The notes beneath the pieces were generated by a model. It searched no databases. It saw nothing but the letters and a program-made list of their open reading frames with translations, and was not told the origin of the DNA. The position numbers and the translations under genes are program-made. A stretch of 41,185 nucleotides of DNA from Roseibacillus sp. (GTDB lineage Bacteria > Verrucomicrobiota > Verrucomicrobiia > Verrucomicrobiales > Akkermansiaceae): the NCBI GenBank assembly GCA_028821775.1, contig JAPKFB010000044.1, positions 1-41,185 on the forward strand, given 5' to 3'. Positions 1-9,189 of the stretch are shown piece by piece (position 1 is the first letter of the stretch; each line of letters starts with the position of its first letter).

Positions 1-100
1 CGCCGCAGAGCTGTTCATACATGACCTTGCCATCCTGCGCGGAGGCGAGGGGCGCGAGGGCCAGGGTCGAGAGAGTGATAAGGACTGCTGGGCGTTTCAT
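1..100 (-). CDS. Exported protein, N-terminus only; possibly a c-type cytochrome
   Basis: Only the first 33 codons are inside the window; the gene continues past the left edge. The start is ATG at 100. The visible protein begins MKRPAVLI, has a hydrophobic stretch, then ALASAQ-type residues that look like a signal peptidase I site, followed by QDGKVMYEQLCG. A mature protein starting with a short 'YEQLC' helix is typical of class I cytochromes c, where the next residues would be xxCH for haem attachment. The CxxCH motif itself is cut off, so the family is inferred from the lead-in only. No Shine-Dalgarno sequence is visible. It lies downstream of the haloperoxidase gene on the same strand, about 280 bases away. 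That gap holds no recognisable gene. Confidence 0.5.
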   Translation of the reverse strand, partial: MKRPAVLITLSTLALAPLASAQDGKVMYEQLCG

Positions 101-382
101 CTGAAGGTGGAGGATTACGGGGAGATTCGGACGATCTGGCAAGAATGTCTGTGAGAATTACCAGTGGGGGCGCCTCACCCCAAGGGACTACAGGTGGAAT
201 TGGGACCGATCCCACGACGCGTGCCGCTCGCGAACAACCCCGTTGCGTGTCGAGCATTCGGGCCTACGCCTTGTTCTGCTCAGTTAGTCGCTGAATCCCA
301 AGCTCGAGTATTTTGCCGACCTCTTCGTCCAAGCTCGAATTCGTTCCCTTCAGGCTCGCAACAACCTGAGACGCCCATTGAA

Positions 383-2434
383 TTACTCCGATTGCTGAAC
401 CTGATAGAACTCCCGGTCCGGGGTCGGGAAGGGGAGATCAATGTTGTATGAGGCGCGATCGTCGGTGGCGCGGACGAGGGGAAACTCGTCGGTGAAATTC
501 TGCAGATCGGAGGTGCGCCGGACCTTGTAGAAGAGGCCGCGGTGTTGCCGCCAGTCGAGGCGAAACCGAAAGTTGGGCAGCGGGGTGACGGTGAGCTGCG
601 GGGCTTCATTGAGGATGCTGCCGTCGAAGTACTGGATCCCGAGATTCCAAGCGCCGATTCCGCACATGGATCCCACTATCCGGCCCGGGCCGTCGTCGAC
701 CGGGACGTGAATGCCACCGTAGAGCCGCGAGATGCCAGCCTGGTCGGCGGCGTCGTAGTAGGTCGCCCACTGCAGTTGGACGGGAGCACTGGGGCCGAGT
801 TCGAACTCGAGTGCGCCCACCTCGCGAGTTGCCAATCCACCAGGGAAGTACTTGCTGCCCGTCATGCGGGTGAGGATTTCCGCAGCTGCCCGACTGAAGG
901 TGCTGTGACCCGAGATGTAGCCGGCGAAGGCCGGAGTGACGAAGGTGTCGCGCTGGTAGGGAAGCCAATTTTCGGCGAGGATCCAGTCTACGCCGCCAGT
1001 TTGCGTTGCGGGGTCCGCCGGCTCGCCGGCCCAGGTCCGGATTGCGATCTCGCCAACCGCTCCCAGGCCGAGATGGCGGTGCCTTCCACCCACCTGGGTG
1101 GTGACCGTGCTGACAACTTCGATCAGGTTGGGAACGAGAGGCAGCCCTTCCGAGTTGAAGGAAGGTCCTTTCGGATCGCTCGACTGCCCGAGCCCACCCA
1201 TGTAGCGGATGCTGCTGATGGGGCGCACGTAGTCGTAGGCGCGCTTGCATCCCCAGGCGGCGATCGCCGAGTCGTGCACCGCGGCATTGATGAGAAAGTA
1301 GATTTTCACATCCCACTCGAGTTCATCGAGGAGCGGTCCGCCGGCGCCCCCGAATCGACGCTCGAAGGCAGGATCATCGGCCACCTCGTTGGCGAGCACG
1401 TTCCAGTGACCGGGAGGAGTTTCGGACTCCGGACCGTCGGCCCAGAACTCGGCGAGGACCCGCCCGAAATCGGCCTCGTTCACGATGTTGGACAGGTAGG
1501 CCGTGGAGGTGATCGGGTTCACTCCGTACCCAGTGCCATCGTTCGTTCCGAGGGTGTTGTTGCCCATCGCGCCCGGGGAGGAATCGATCATGGGAGCGAT
1601 TAAGGGGTCCAGCAAACTGCTGCGGCGAATCACCTCTACGACGCCGGCTTTGAATTCGGCGTCGCCCGTGCCTTCAAGTTGGGGCGGAGTGCCGGGATTG
1701 AGATAGACCGATTGTCCGGGTTCGCGGCTGAGAGCGAAGGGCCAAACGTCTCCCCAGTGGGAGCCGATGAATGACTGGATTGTGAAGTCGAGAGGCTGGC
1801 CGGTTTGCGAAAACGCTTCCACAAACTCCAGCGGCTGCCAGCGGTTGGGATCGTTCATGATGGCGCCCGCGTGCTCGAGGATGAGCGGATCGTTGACCGG
1901 GGTGTAGGTCGCATCGGTGAAGCCACCGGCTTCATTGGAACCGTCACCCGCGGTGAAATTGATGATCGTTTCGGCCACGCGGTTCCCGACCGCCGCCGGG
2001 CTGTCACCAACGGTGATGTCGTTACTCGCGAGGTATCCCAGGGCCGCGAGGCGCGAATCGAAGTTGGCCTGGGCGGCGAGCGCGTTGTCATCGGAGGTAG
2101 TGGGGTGTCTGCGGGTCGAGTAGCGGTAGGTCAGGAGCCGATAGGCGGCGTAGCTGATGGCCTCGTGACGAGCAGCGGCGACATCGGCGGCAGTGGCGGT
2201 CTCGCGATGAAAGTATCCCACCGCGGTAGGGTCGTAGGCGGCCCAGGCATCGTAAATAGCGACCGAAACGTGGAAGAGATTTCGGGAGTGGACGGGCGGG
2301 TCCGGAAAGGAGAGCCGGACGGCTGCGAGGAGTTCCTCGTTCCAGGTGCGCGCGATTGACTCGGCAGGAGTGGAGGCGGGCGCGATCGTGAGGAAGCAGA
2401 TTGCACCGAGAAGGCGGAAGGGGGTCTTGGTCAT
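383..2434 (-). CDS. Vanadium-dependent haloperoxidase / PAP2-superfamily protein, exported
   Basis: This 683-residue protein has an N-terminal signal peptide (hydrophobic LLGAICFLTIA, cleavage near residue 24). An all-helical body carries the full vanadate/phosphate-binding signature of the PAP2 superfamily. K397 is followed six residues later by R404-P405, an ISGHS motif holds H510, and SR(570)-x5-H576-x3-D580 completes the site. The spacing matches KX6RP...SGH...SRX5HX3D exactly, so the active site looks intact. Family members oxidise halides with hydrogen peroxide, and phosphatases share the same fold, so the substrate cannot be read from sequence. The last 70 or so residues (LTVTPLPNFRFRLDW onward) form a beta-rich tail often found on secreted verrucomicrobial proteins. 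The first residue of the SGH signature is Ile rather than Pro. It is probably periplasmic or secreted. Confidence 0.88.
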   Translation of the reverse strand: MTKTPFRLLGAICFLTIAPASTPAESIARTWNEELLAAVRLSFPDPPVHSRNLFHVSVAIYDAWAAYDPTAVGYFHRETATAADVAAARHEAISYAAYRLLTYRYSTRRHPTTSDDNALAAQANFDSRLAALGYLASNDITVGDSPAAVGNRVAETIINFTAGDGSNEAGGFTDATYTPVNDPLILEHAGAIMNDPNRWQPLEFVEAFSQTGQPLDFTIQSFIGSHWGDVWPFALSREPGQSVYLNPGTPPQLEGTGDAEFKAGVVEVIRRSSLLDPLIAPMIDSSPGAMGNNTLGTNDGTGYGVNPITSTAYLSNIVNEADFGRVLAEFWADGPESETPPGHWNVLANEVADDPAFERRFGGAGGPLLDELEWDVKIYFLINAAVHDSAIAAWGCKRAYDYVRPISSIRYMGGLGQSSDPKGPSFNSEGLPLVPNLIEVVSTVTTQVGGRHRHLGLGAVGEIAIRTWAGEPADPATQTGGVDWILAENWLPYQRDTFVTPAFAGYISGHSTFSRAAAEILTRMTGSKYFPGGLATREVGALEFELGPSAPVQLQWATYYDAADQAGISRLYGGIHVPVDDGPGRIVGSMCGIGAWNLGIQYFDGSILNEAPQLTVTPLPNFRFRLDWRQHRGLFYKVRRTSDLQNFTDEFPLVRATDDRASYNIDLPFPTPDREFYQVQQSE

Positions 2435-2534
2435 CTTGATGACTTGGGGTGGGCGATCAACCTAGTCGCTCCGACTCCCGCCGTCAACTCTGCCAAGCCC
2501 CCTCGGGCCAGCGCGACAGCGAGCCTGCAGCGGC

Positions 2535-3026
2535 TCAGAGCTCCCGCGGATAAATGACCTTTTCGAGATTCCAGCTGCCGGGGTCGAAGGCCGACTGCCA
2601 GGCGGCGAGATCGCGGGTCAGGAGTGCGGCAGTCGCGGTCTTCATCATGACGCTCTCTCCCGAGAGCGACTGCACGAGATCCTCCCAGTCGGGATTGTGT
2701 CCCAACACCATGAGGCACCCTACCGCCTGATCGACGGTGGGAACTTCCTCGCGCACCGCGCTCACTCCACTGTGATAGAACGAGGGGAGGAAGGCGGCCG
2801 AGATTTCGCCGGGAAAGGACTCATTCATCCCTGTCAGGGTCTCCCGGGTTCGCTGCGCATCGCTGCTGAGCACCAGATCCGGCACCCAGCCAAGCTCCAC
2901 CAGGGCGGCGCCAACGCGGGGAGCATCTCCCCGGCCCCGCTCATTGAGTGGACGCTCGTGGTCGGTCTGGGCTGCGCTGTTCCAGGAACTCTTGGCGTGG
3001 CGCATGACGATGAGGCGGCGTTGCAT
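2535..3026 (-). CDS. sixA: SixA-like phosphohistidine phosphatase (histidine phosphatase superfamily)
   Basis: The product is a 163-residue cytoplasmic protein of the branch-1 histidine phosphatase superfamily. The RH signature is RHAKSSW with catalytic H10, and the second histidine is H110 in VLGHNPDWEDL. The order and size match SixA, which removes phosphate from histidine on phosphotransfer proteins. The longer open frame extends to 3110, but the start at 3026 is preferred. A GGGAG sequence sits just upstream of it and the family normally begins within ten residues of RHA. ATG at 3038 is a possible alternative. It is transcribed divergently from alaS, with about 150 bases between the chosen starts. 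The phosphatase fold is clear; the phosphohistidine substrate is inferred from family. Confidence 0.85.
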   Translation of the reverse strand: MQRRLIVMRHAKSSWNSAAQTDHERPLNERGRGDAPRVGAALVELGWVPDLVLSSDAQRTRETLTGMNESFPGEISAAFLPSFYHSGVSAVREEVPTVDQAVGCLMVLGHNPDWEDLVQSLSGESVMMKTATAALLTRDLAAWQSAFDPGSWNLEKVIYPREL

Positions 3027-3176
3027 CTTGTCTCCCATAGGTAGCAAGGAATGAATGCGCACGCCATTCCCCAAGTTACGTGCCCGGACGGCCATTGCGG
3101 GGAAGGGCATTTTTTTGGGCCGCCTTCATCTCCGGTCTTGCTAAGGCCTGCGAATACGGTTCCAAATCTCCGCCCC

Positions 3177-5996
3177 ATGACCGCAGCGGAAATCCGTCAG
3201 AGCTTCCTGGACTTCTTCAAGGAGAAGAAGCACACCATCGTGCCTTCGGCTTCCCTGATGCCACAGTCCCCCGGGCTGCTCTTCACCAATGCGGGGATGA
3301 ACCAGTTTGTGCCCTACTTCCTGGGGACCGACAAGGCGCCCTACAATCCGGCGCGAGCGACCGACACGCAGAAGTGCATCCGGGCCGGCGGCAAGCACAA
3401 TGACCTCGATGATGTGGGGCAGGACTCTTATCACCACACCTTTTTCGAGATGCTGGGGAACTGGTCCTTCGGCGATTACTTCAAGGAGGAGGCCATCAAT
3501 TGGGCGTGGGAGCTCGTGGTCGAACGATGGGGGTTTCCGCCCGAGCGGTTGTACGCCACGGTCTATCGTCCCGGAGAAGGAGATCCCTCGGAATTCGACC
3601 AGGAAGCCTACGATTACTGGAAGGTCCTCTTCAAGAAGGCCGGGTGTGATCCGGATGTCCAGATCGTGGATGGCAACAAGGCCGACAACTTCTGGATGAT
3701 GGGGGCGACCGGTCCCTGCGGTCCCTGTTCGGAATTGCATGTCGATCTCACTCCGGAGGGCGACACCAAGGGTGCCCTGGTCAACAAGGACAGCGACCAG
3801 TGCATCGAGATCTGGAATCTCGTCTTCATCCAGTTCAATGCCGAAGCGGATGGGACCTTTCGCGATCTGCCCTCCAGGCACGTTGACACCGGATTGGGAT
3901 TTGAGCGGGCGTGCTCGATCATCCAGAACACGAAAGGCTTCACCGACTTCTCGCGCAAATCGTCGAACTACAACACCGATGTTTTTCGTCCGCTCTTCGA
4001 CAGGCTGGAAGAATTGAGCGGGAAGAAATACGTCGATGTCTATCCGGCGCCTGGCCAGGAGTTGTCCGAAGAGGTGAAGGACGCGGTGGCCTTCCGCGTT
4101 CTTGGCGATCATATCCGGACCCTGAGCTTTGCGATCGCGGACGGGATCCTGCCCGACAAGAAAAAGCGGGGCGCGGTGGTTCGCCAAATCCTCCGGCGTG
4201 CGGTGCGCTACGGGCGGCAACTGGGGTTCTCGGAGAAGACGCACGTTCTGTCCAAGCTGGTGGACACTGTGGTGGACGTCATGAAGGCAACCTTTCCCGA
4301 GTTGGAAGCCAATGCGGACAAGATCAAGAGCGTCCTCGCGGAAGAAGAATCGTCCTTCAACGAAACCCTGGATCGCGGACTTGCCCTCTTTGAGAAGGAA
4401 GTGGGCTCTCTTTCCAGGGCCATCTTTCCGGGCCAGTCTGCGTTCACCCTGGAAGCCACCTATGGGTTCCCCAAGGAGCTCACGGCCTTGCTTTGCAGGG
4501 AGCAGCACTTGGAATTAGATGAGGACGGCTACCGGGAGGCGAGGGACGAGCACGAGAGGGTCAGTCGTGGGGACAAGACGGCCGACGTGCTCCGGGCCCT
4601 CGAGATCGCCACCGAGGTCGTCACGAACTTCGTGGGCTTTGGGCAGGACGAATGCGAAGCAACAATTCTCGAAGAGCACGCTGCCGACGAGGTGAAATGG
4701 ATCATCACCGACCAGACGCCCTTTTACGCGGAGATGGGCGGCCAGGTGGGAGATACGGGAACTCTAGTAGTTGAGGGAAGGGAGATCCCGGTCGTGGCCG
4801 TGCAGCAGATTGGCGGTGCGCGGGCCCATGGAGTGCCTGAAGATCAAGCGGTCGGGCTGAATCCCGGCGCCAAGGTGACCCTCAGGCTCGACCCGGAGCG
4901 GCGGCGTCTCATCGAGGCCCATCACAGCGCCACCCACCTCTTGCACTGGGCCCTGCACGAGGTGGTTTCGGCGGACGCCACCCAGCAGGGATCACTGGTG
5001 GCCGTGGATCGACTCCGTTTTGACTTCACCTCGGGAGCAGTCAGCGCGGAGCAGATCGCCGAGATCGAGGAGAGGGTGAACGCCTGCATCCAGGCCGGAC
5101 AAACGGTGAGCTGGAAGGAGGTTCCCTACCCGGAAGTGCAGGGGCGCGACGACATCATCCAGTTCTTCGGCGACAAGTATGGGGCCGAGGTGCGCGTGGT
5201 GCAGATCGGGGGAGAAGCGCAGGCCCTGAACGGATACTCGATGGAGCTTTGCGGGGGAACCCACGTGCGGAACACGAAGGAGATCGGACTCTTCAAGATC
5301 AGGAAGGAGGAAGGGATTGCGGCTGGAACGCGGCGCATCGAGGCGGTCTGCGGCAAGGCGGCGTGGGAGGCGCTGCAGGAGGAAGGGCTTACGATCTCCG
5401 AGGAGACCCAGTCCGCAGAACGCAAGCTCGCGGCGGCCAACGCGAATTTGGAAGCGGCCGGGGCAGATCCGATCAGGGTGGCAGAGCTTCCCCACTATGT
5501 CGTGGAAGCGGTGGTGGCGCGCGGGGACATCACCGAAATCAACACCCTGCTAGCAACGATCAGGAGGCATCGCGATGAGCTCAAGAGCGCGGCGGTGAAT
5601 GCGGAGAAGAAGGTGAAGAAAGCGCAGGCCAGCAATGCCGCGCGGCAAGCGGATGAGTTTCTCGCTTCCGTGATCGAAGACGGTGCGTCCACCGCAAACC
5701 TCGTGCACGCTTTCGACGGTCCGGCGGCCCTGCTGCAGGAACTTCTCAATGGCTTGAAGAAAGTCCAGTTCACCCACGCCGCCTTCCTGGTGGTCGATGA
5801 CGGGGAGAAGCTGCACCTCGGGGCTCTCTGCGGGGAGGATGGGCACAATGCGGGCCTTGGGGCGGGCAATCTGATTGTGGACCTTGCTCCCATCGTGGGT
5901 GGCAAGGGCGGAGGAAAGCCCGACATGGCCCGCGGGGCGGGAGCAGATCGCGACAAGAAGGACGAGCTCCTAGAAGCTGCCCGGAAGTTGCTGTGA
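3177..5996 (+). CDS. alaS: Alanyl-tRNA synthetase
   Basis: This 939-residue enzyme charges tRNA-Ala with alanine and edits mischarged Ser/Gly-tRNA-Ala. The N-terminal class II catalytic core starts MTAAEIRQSFLDFF, and early core residues include LLFTNAGMNQFVPYFLG. The editing domain has its zinc ligands: H583 and H587 (HSATH), and C692 and H696 (CGGTH). The C-terminal C-Ala domain ends with the glycine-rich VGGKGGGKPDMARG segment. The open frame runs upstream to 3051, but the family start is the ATG at 3177; the 42 extra residues are unlike AlaRS. Length is somewhat above the E. coli enzyme (876 residues). Part of the excess is an acidic insert around residues 430-480 between the core and editing domains. 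No clear Shine-Dalgarno sequence precedes the start. Confidence 0.97.
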   Translation: MTAAEIRQSFLDFFKEKKHTIVPSASLMPQSPGLLFTNAGMNQFVPYFLGTDKAPYNPARATDTQKCIRAGGKHNDLDDVGQDSYHHTFFEMLGNWSFGDYFKEEAINWAWELVVERWGFPPERLYATVYRPGEGDPSEFDQEAYDYWKVLFKKAGCDPDVQIVDGNKADNFWMMGATGPCGPCSELHVDLTPEGDTKGALVNKDSDQCIEIWNLVFIQFNAEADGTFRDLPSRHVDTGLGFERACSIIQNTKGFTDFSRKSSNYNTDVFRPLFDRLEELSGKKYVDVYPAPGQELSEEVKDAVAFRVLGDHIRTLSFAIADGILPDKKKRGAVVRQILRRAVRYGRQLGFSEKTHVLSKLVDTVVDVMKATFPELEANADKIKSVLAEEESSFNETLDRGLALFEKEVGSLSRAIFPGQSAFTLEATYGFPKELTALLCREQHLELDEDGYREARDEHERVSRGDKTADVLRALEIATEVVTNFVGFGQDECEATILEEHAADEVKWIITDQTPFYAEMGGQVGDTGTLVVEGREIPVVAVQQIGGARAHGVPEDQAVGLNPGAKVTLRLDPERRRLIEAHHSATHLLHWALHEVVSADATQQGSLVAVDRLRFDFTSGAVSAEQIAEIEERVNACIQAGQTVSWKEVPYPEVQGRDDIIQFFGDKYGAEVRVVQIGGEAQALNGYSMELCGGTHVRNTKEIGLFKIRKEEGIAAGTRRIEAVCGKAAWEALQEEGLTISEETQSAERKLAAANANLEAAGADPIRVAELPHYVVEAVVARGDITEINTLLATIRRHRDELKSAAVNAEKKVKKAQASNAARQADEFLASVIEDGASTANLVHAFDGPAALLQELLNGLKKVQFTHAAFLVVDDGEKLHLGALCGEDGHNAGLGAGNLIVDLAPIVGGKGGGKPDMARGAGADRDKKDELLEAARKLL

Positions 5997-6067
5997 CAGG
6001 GCGTTCTGCGGCGAGCGTTTCCGCATCGCGGCGAAAGTTCCCGGGTCCTTGTCCGTTCTGTAGGTTC

Positions 6068-7417
6068 ATGAAATTACCAGTCGTCCTCCTCGTCCTCCTC
6101 GCGGCCCACCCCGCGCACGCCCTTGGCTTCGCCGACGGAATCAAGATCGGTGAGGTCACCGACACCAGCGCGGTGATCTGGGTGCGGCTCACTGAGCGTG
6201 AGGAAGCCGACCGGCGCATCGACAAGTGGGACGGGAAGGAGCCCAAGCAGTGGTCGGTCCCAGGTGCGAAGGGGGAAGTCGGGATTGGCGCCCTGCGGCC
6301 CTCCTCCGACAAGACCGTGGGCCTGGGAGAAGTGGTGGGAGGATGGACGAAGGTAGGGCCCAAGTCGGACTCCTGCCATCAATTCAAGGTCGGGGGGCTC
6401 ACCCCTTACACCGACTATTCCCTTGTCATCTTTGGGCGCAGTGAATCCGGGAGCAATGCGCATGTCCTGGGCACCTTTCGCACCGCACCCACCGCAGAGT
6501 TCACCAAGCCGATCACCTTCGTGGCCAGCACCTGCCAGGACTTTCCACGCCGCGACGACCTGAAGAACGGCCACAAGATCTATCAATCCATGCTGAAATT
6601 GGATCCCGCCTTCTTTGTGCAGACCGGCGACACGCTCTACTACGACAAGCCCAAGCCCTATGCGAAAGACATCGCCACCGCACGTTACAAGTGGAACCGG
6701 TTCTTCGCCATGCCGTTCCCCCGCGCCTTTCACAAGAAGGTGCCCAGCTACTGGCTGCACGACGACCACGACGTCCTGAAGAACGACTGCTGGCCGGGAC
6801 AGACCTACGGCGAGCTTACCTGGGAACAGGGACTCAAGGTGTGGCGGGAACAGATTCCGCAAAGCGAAAAGCCCTACCGCACCTTTCGATGGGGCAAACA
6901 TCTGCAGGTCTGGTTCCCCGAGGGACGCGAGTTCCGTTCCGCGAACAACCTGCCGGATGGCCCCGACAAATCGATCTTCGGGGAGGAGCAGTGGGCGTGG
7001 CTGCGCCAAACCATGAAGGAGAGTGACGCCACCTTTAAGCTCTTCGTGAGTGCGACCCCGGTGGTTGGTCCGGATCGCAAGAACAAGAATGACAATCACG
7101 CCAACGCGGGCTTTGCTTACGAAGGAAAACGCCTGCGCAAGGTTCTCTCCGGAATCCCGGGATGCTTCGTGATCAATGGCGACCGGCACTGGCAGTACCA
7201 TTCGGTGGATCCCGAAACGGGATTGCAGGAATTCGGCTCGGGGCCGGCCAGCGACAAGCACGCCAGTGGCTGGAAATACGGGCTCAAGCCCGAGTGGCAG
7301 AAGTTCCTGCGGATCAAGGGCGGCTTTCTCTCGGTGAAGGTCGAGGGAACGAGAGCGAGCTTTCGCCACCACGATGTGGACGGGAAGATGGTCAACGAAG
7401 TGGTGATCGAGCGATAG
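6068..7417 (+). CDS. PhoD-like alkaline phosphatase / metallophosphatase, exported
   Basis: The 449-residue protein begins with a signal peptide (MKLPVVLLVLLAAHPAHA). A short Fn3-like N-terminal domain of PhoD type follows (GIKIGEVTDTSAVIWVR, a standard PhoD start). The metallophosphatase domain shows ASTCQDF, QTGDTLYYD with D188, LHDDHD with D232-D235, and INGDRHWQYHS with D372 and H374, the metal-binding positions of the family. PhoD enzymes hydrolyse phosphodiesters and monoesters outside the cytoplasm. The chosen start is ATG at 6068, since an upstream extension to 5993 would overlap the alaS stop and precede the signal peptide. It lies 71 bases after alaS on the same strand, with no terminator visible between them. 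The enzyme type is clear; the substrate is unknown. Confidence 0.9.
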   Translation: MKLPVVLLVLLAAHPAHALGFADGIKIGEVTDTSAVIWVRLTEREEADRRIDKWDGKEPKQWSVPGAKGEVGIGALRPSSDKTVGLGEVVGGWTKVGPKSDSCHQFKVGGLTPYTDYSLVIFGRSESGSNAHVLGTFRTAPTAEFTKPITFVASTCQDFPRRDDLKNGHKIYQSMLKLDPAFFVQTGDTLYYDKPKPYAKDIATARYKWNRFFAMPFPRAFHKKVPSYWLHDDHDVLKNDCWPGQTYGELTWEQGLKVWREQIPQSEKPYRTFRWGKHLQVWFPEGREFRSANNLPDGPDKSIFGEEQWAWLRQTMKESDATFKLFVSATPVVGPDRKNKNDNHANAGFAYEGKRLRKVLSGIPGCFVINGDRHWQYHSVDPETGLQEFGSGPASDKHASGWKYGLKPEWQKFLRIKGGFLSVKVEGTRASFRHHDVDGKMVNEVVIER

Positions 7418-7565
7418 GGGACGTTTGTAAATTGGGGACCGCCGCACCTTTTCCAGCCAAGCCACGGGTGCCGCGGCGTGACACAATGTAGATACTTACC
7501 CCGGGGCCGTGGACCTGGGGAGATTGAGCACTTGCCGCGGGGTCTTCCGTGTTGATGATACCCCC

Positions 7566-8078
7566 GTGAGCAACGACGACGAATCGACGGTCTGGAAGGG
7601 CGGGCCGTCCCAGGTGGTGAATCTCCCGGTCTTTTCGGCGTGTCTCCTGATGGCGATCGCGTGCCTGGTGGTAGGGGACAATCTCCATTGGTCCATCTCC
7701 CTGGGCGCCCTCGTTGCGGGCGCCATCGTCGGATGGAAGTGGTTGGTGGTGCGCTGCCGGAAATATGAGATCACCACCCAGCGGCTCCGTCTTTTCGAGG
7801 GAGTTCTGAACCAGGACATCGACGAGGTGGAACTTTACCGCGTGAAGGACACCCGCATTGTTCGCCCCATCTGGTTGCGCGTTTTTGACTTGGGGAATAT
7901 CGAACTCGAGACCTCCGACCGGACCCACCCCAAGCCGGTTCTCACCGCGATCGGGGACGCGATCGAGGTGCGCGAGCATCTCCGCAAGTATGTGGAGATG
8001 CTGCGCGATGAGAAGCGGGTGCGCGAAGTGGACTTCGACGAGACGGGTGACAGTGAGTTCGGGGACGAATTGGGGTAG
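7566..8078 (+). CDS. PH-domain (bPH2/DUF304-type) membrane protein
   Basis: From the GTG at 7566 this is a 170-residue protein with two adjacent hydrophobic segments (about residues 20-58, split near GDNLHW). A bacterial PH domain follows: RKYEITTQRLRLFEGVLNQ, then DEVELYRVKDTRIVRP and GNIELETSDRT. This is the usual bPH2 layout of a membrane hairpin plus a cytoplasmic beta-barrel domain. The opening ESTVWKGGPSQ matches the common start of such proteins, which is why 7566 is preferred to the GTG at 7509. Neither start has a Shine-Dalgarno sequence. The C-terminus is acidic. The function of this family is not established. It stands alone between the PhoD-like gene and a gene-free stretch. Confidence 0.75.
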   Translation: MSNDDESTVWKGGPSQVVNLPVFSACLLMAIACLVVGDNLHWSISLGALVAGAIVGWKWLVVRCRKYEITTQRLRLFEGVLNQDIDEVELYRVKDTRIVRPIWLRVFDLGNIELETSDRTHPKPVLTAIGDAIEVREHLRKYVEMLRDEKRVREVDFDETGDSEFGDELG

Positions 8079-8589
8079 GAGTTCCCGGCCGGTGGATTTT
8101 TGTTAGGGATCGCCGCACTCCTTCCTCATCGCGAGGGTGCCTCTCTTCGTGTATGGCGTGCTCCCCATCACGACCATCGGACCTGTAGCGGGCTTTGCCA
8201 GGGCCACTCTACCCGCAGCGGATTTGCTCACCATGGTTTACAGCCGGCACCTTGCGGACTCCGAGAACATCGATGGTTGCTGGATCGTTTGGAGTGGCGG
8301 TGGGCAACCGTTCCTGGAAACCATCCCGGAAGCACCGCAGTGGAGCAACTAGGGACGTTGGCAAGAGTGGTTGGCGGGAGGTGGGGTGGTTTTATCACCC
8401 GTGCCCAACAGCGGCCTGGTCCCCATCCGGATCGCCAATCCCGTGTGGGCTGGGGACAGCTTCTGTTTCTTCCGGCTCCGCTTCACGGCGAGCGGGATCC
8501 AGGAATCCACGCCTGGCGGATTCTCACGAAGGAGACTTGCACTCACCGCCAAAATCCGCATTCTCCGCTGCCCGAAGCGAAGGGCAATT
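8079..8589 (+). other. Gene-free stretch before tRNA-Val
   Basis: No convincing gene is present in these roughly 510 bases. Short open frames exist (for example 8137-8352, GTG start), but they lack a family signature and a ribosome binding site. Their composition reads like out-of-frame GC-rich DNA. Frame changes between phrases such as GLVPIRIANPVWAGDSF could represent a decayed secreted-protein C-terminus, but this is weak. Confidence 0.3.
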
Positions 8590-8665
8590 GCGGGGTTAGC
8601 TCAGTTGGTAGAGCAACTCGTTTACACCGAGTGGGTCGGCGGTTCGAATCCGTCACTCCGCACCA
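8590..8665 (+). tRNA. tRNA-Val (anticodon UAC)
   Basis: A full cloverleaf can be drawn. The seven-base acceptor stem pairs 8590-8596 with 8655-8661, including one G-T pair. The D arm starts GCTC-AGTTGGTA-GAGC, and the anticodon stem ACTCG/CGAGT closes the loop TTTACAC. The T arm has the loop TTCGAAT at 8643-8649. The anticodon at 8623-8625 is TAC, which reads the Val codons GUA and others. The discriminator is A at 8662 and a CCA end is encoded at 8663-8665. It is a single tRNA, not part of a cluster. Confidence 0.97.
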
Positions 8666-8733
8666 TTCGCTTCGTTCTCGTGGTCCTTTGGAAGGGAGAT
8701 CGTTCCACTCAAGGAATGAGTCGTGGCCATGAG

Positions 8734-9084
8734 TCAGTAAGCGCCGGCGTTGTACAACTGCCCGTTGAGATCCTCCTTGCCGATCACCCCGGGGGCCCGG
8801 TCGAGCGGCTTTCCGTTCTTACGATCGAACTCCTTGATGGAGACGCGCCCGGCGCCTTCGGAGGTCTTCATGGTCGCAGGTTCGATGATGCGCCGCCACT
8901 CAAAGTAGTAATAGGAGTCGTCCCAATTCGCGAGGGCGACATGGTCCTGGGGTTGCAAGCCACCGGCACGGTCATGAACCACCTCGAAGGCGACTACCGG
9001 ATAGGGGTTTGGGTGCCGCTTCTTGAAGAGGCCGCAGCAGGGCAAGAGAAGCAAGGCGAAGAGGATGAGGAATAGTCTCACCAC
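8734..9084 (-). CDS. Small putative lipoprotein, uncharacterised
   Basis: The longest frame starts at 9195, but residues before the hydrophobic segment look non-coding. Two adjacent GTG codons at 9084 and 9081 give a 115-116 residue protein starting (V)VRLFLILFALLLLPCCGLF. This is a classic lipoprotein signal, with Cys at the lipobox LLPC/LPCC. The mature part contains VVAFEVVHDRAGGLQ, DSYYYFEWRRI and a Lys/Arg-rich C-terminus ending YNAGAY. I do not recognise a family. It converges on the tRNA and diverges from the gene at 9190. The start codon is uncertain because neither GTG has a Shine-Dalgarno sequence. Confidence 0.6.
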   Translation of the reverse strand: MVRLFLILFALLLLPCCGLFKKRHPNPYPVVAFEVVHDRAGGLQPQDHVALANWDDSYYYFEWRRIIEPATMKTSEGAGRVSIKEFDRKNGKPLDRAPGVIGKEDLNGQLYNAGAY

Positions 9085-9189
9085 GGGGAAGCTAAACAGC
9101 TGCTCCCTCTGGGGTCGAGGGGAATTCAGTGGTTGTGAGCTTGCGGTGAGGTCGGTGGGATGGTTTGGTTTCGCGCCCCGGAACCCGCG

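Noticed and set aside
8371..9075. Open frame of 234 codons across the tRNA and lipoprotein gene
   Set aside because: It overlaps the tRNA and the opposite-strand lipoprotein gene and has no family signature; it is GC-driven open frame.
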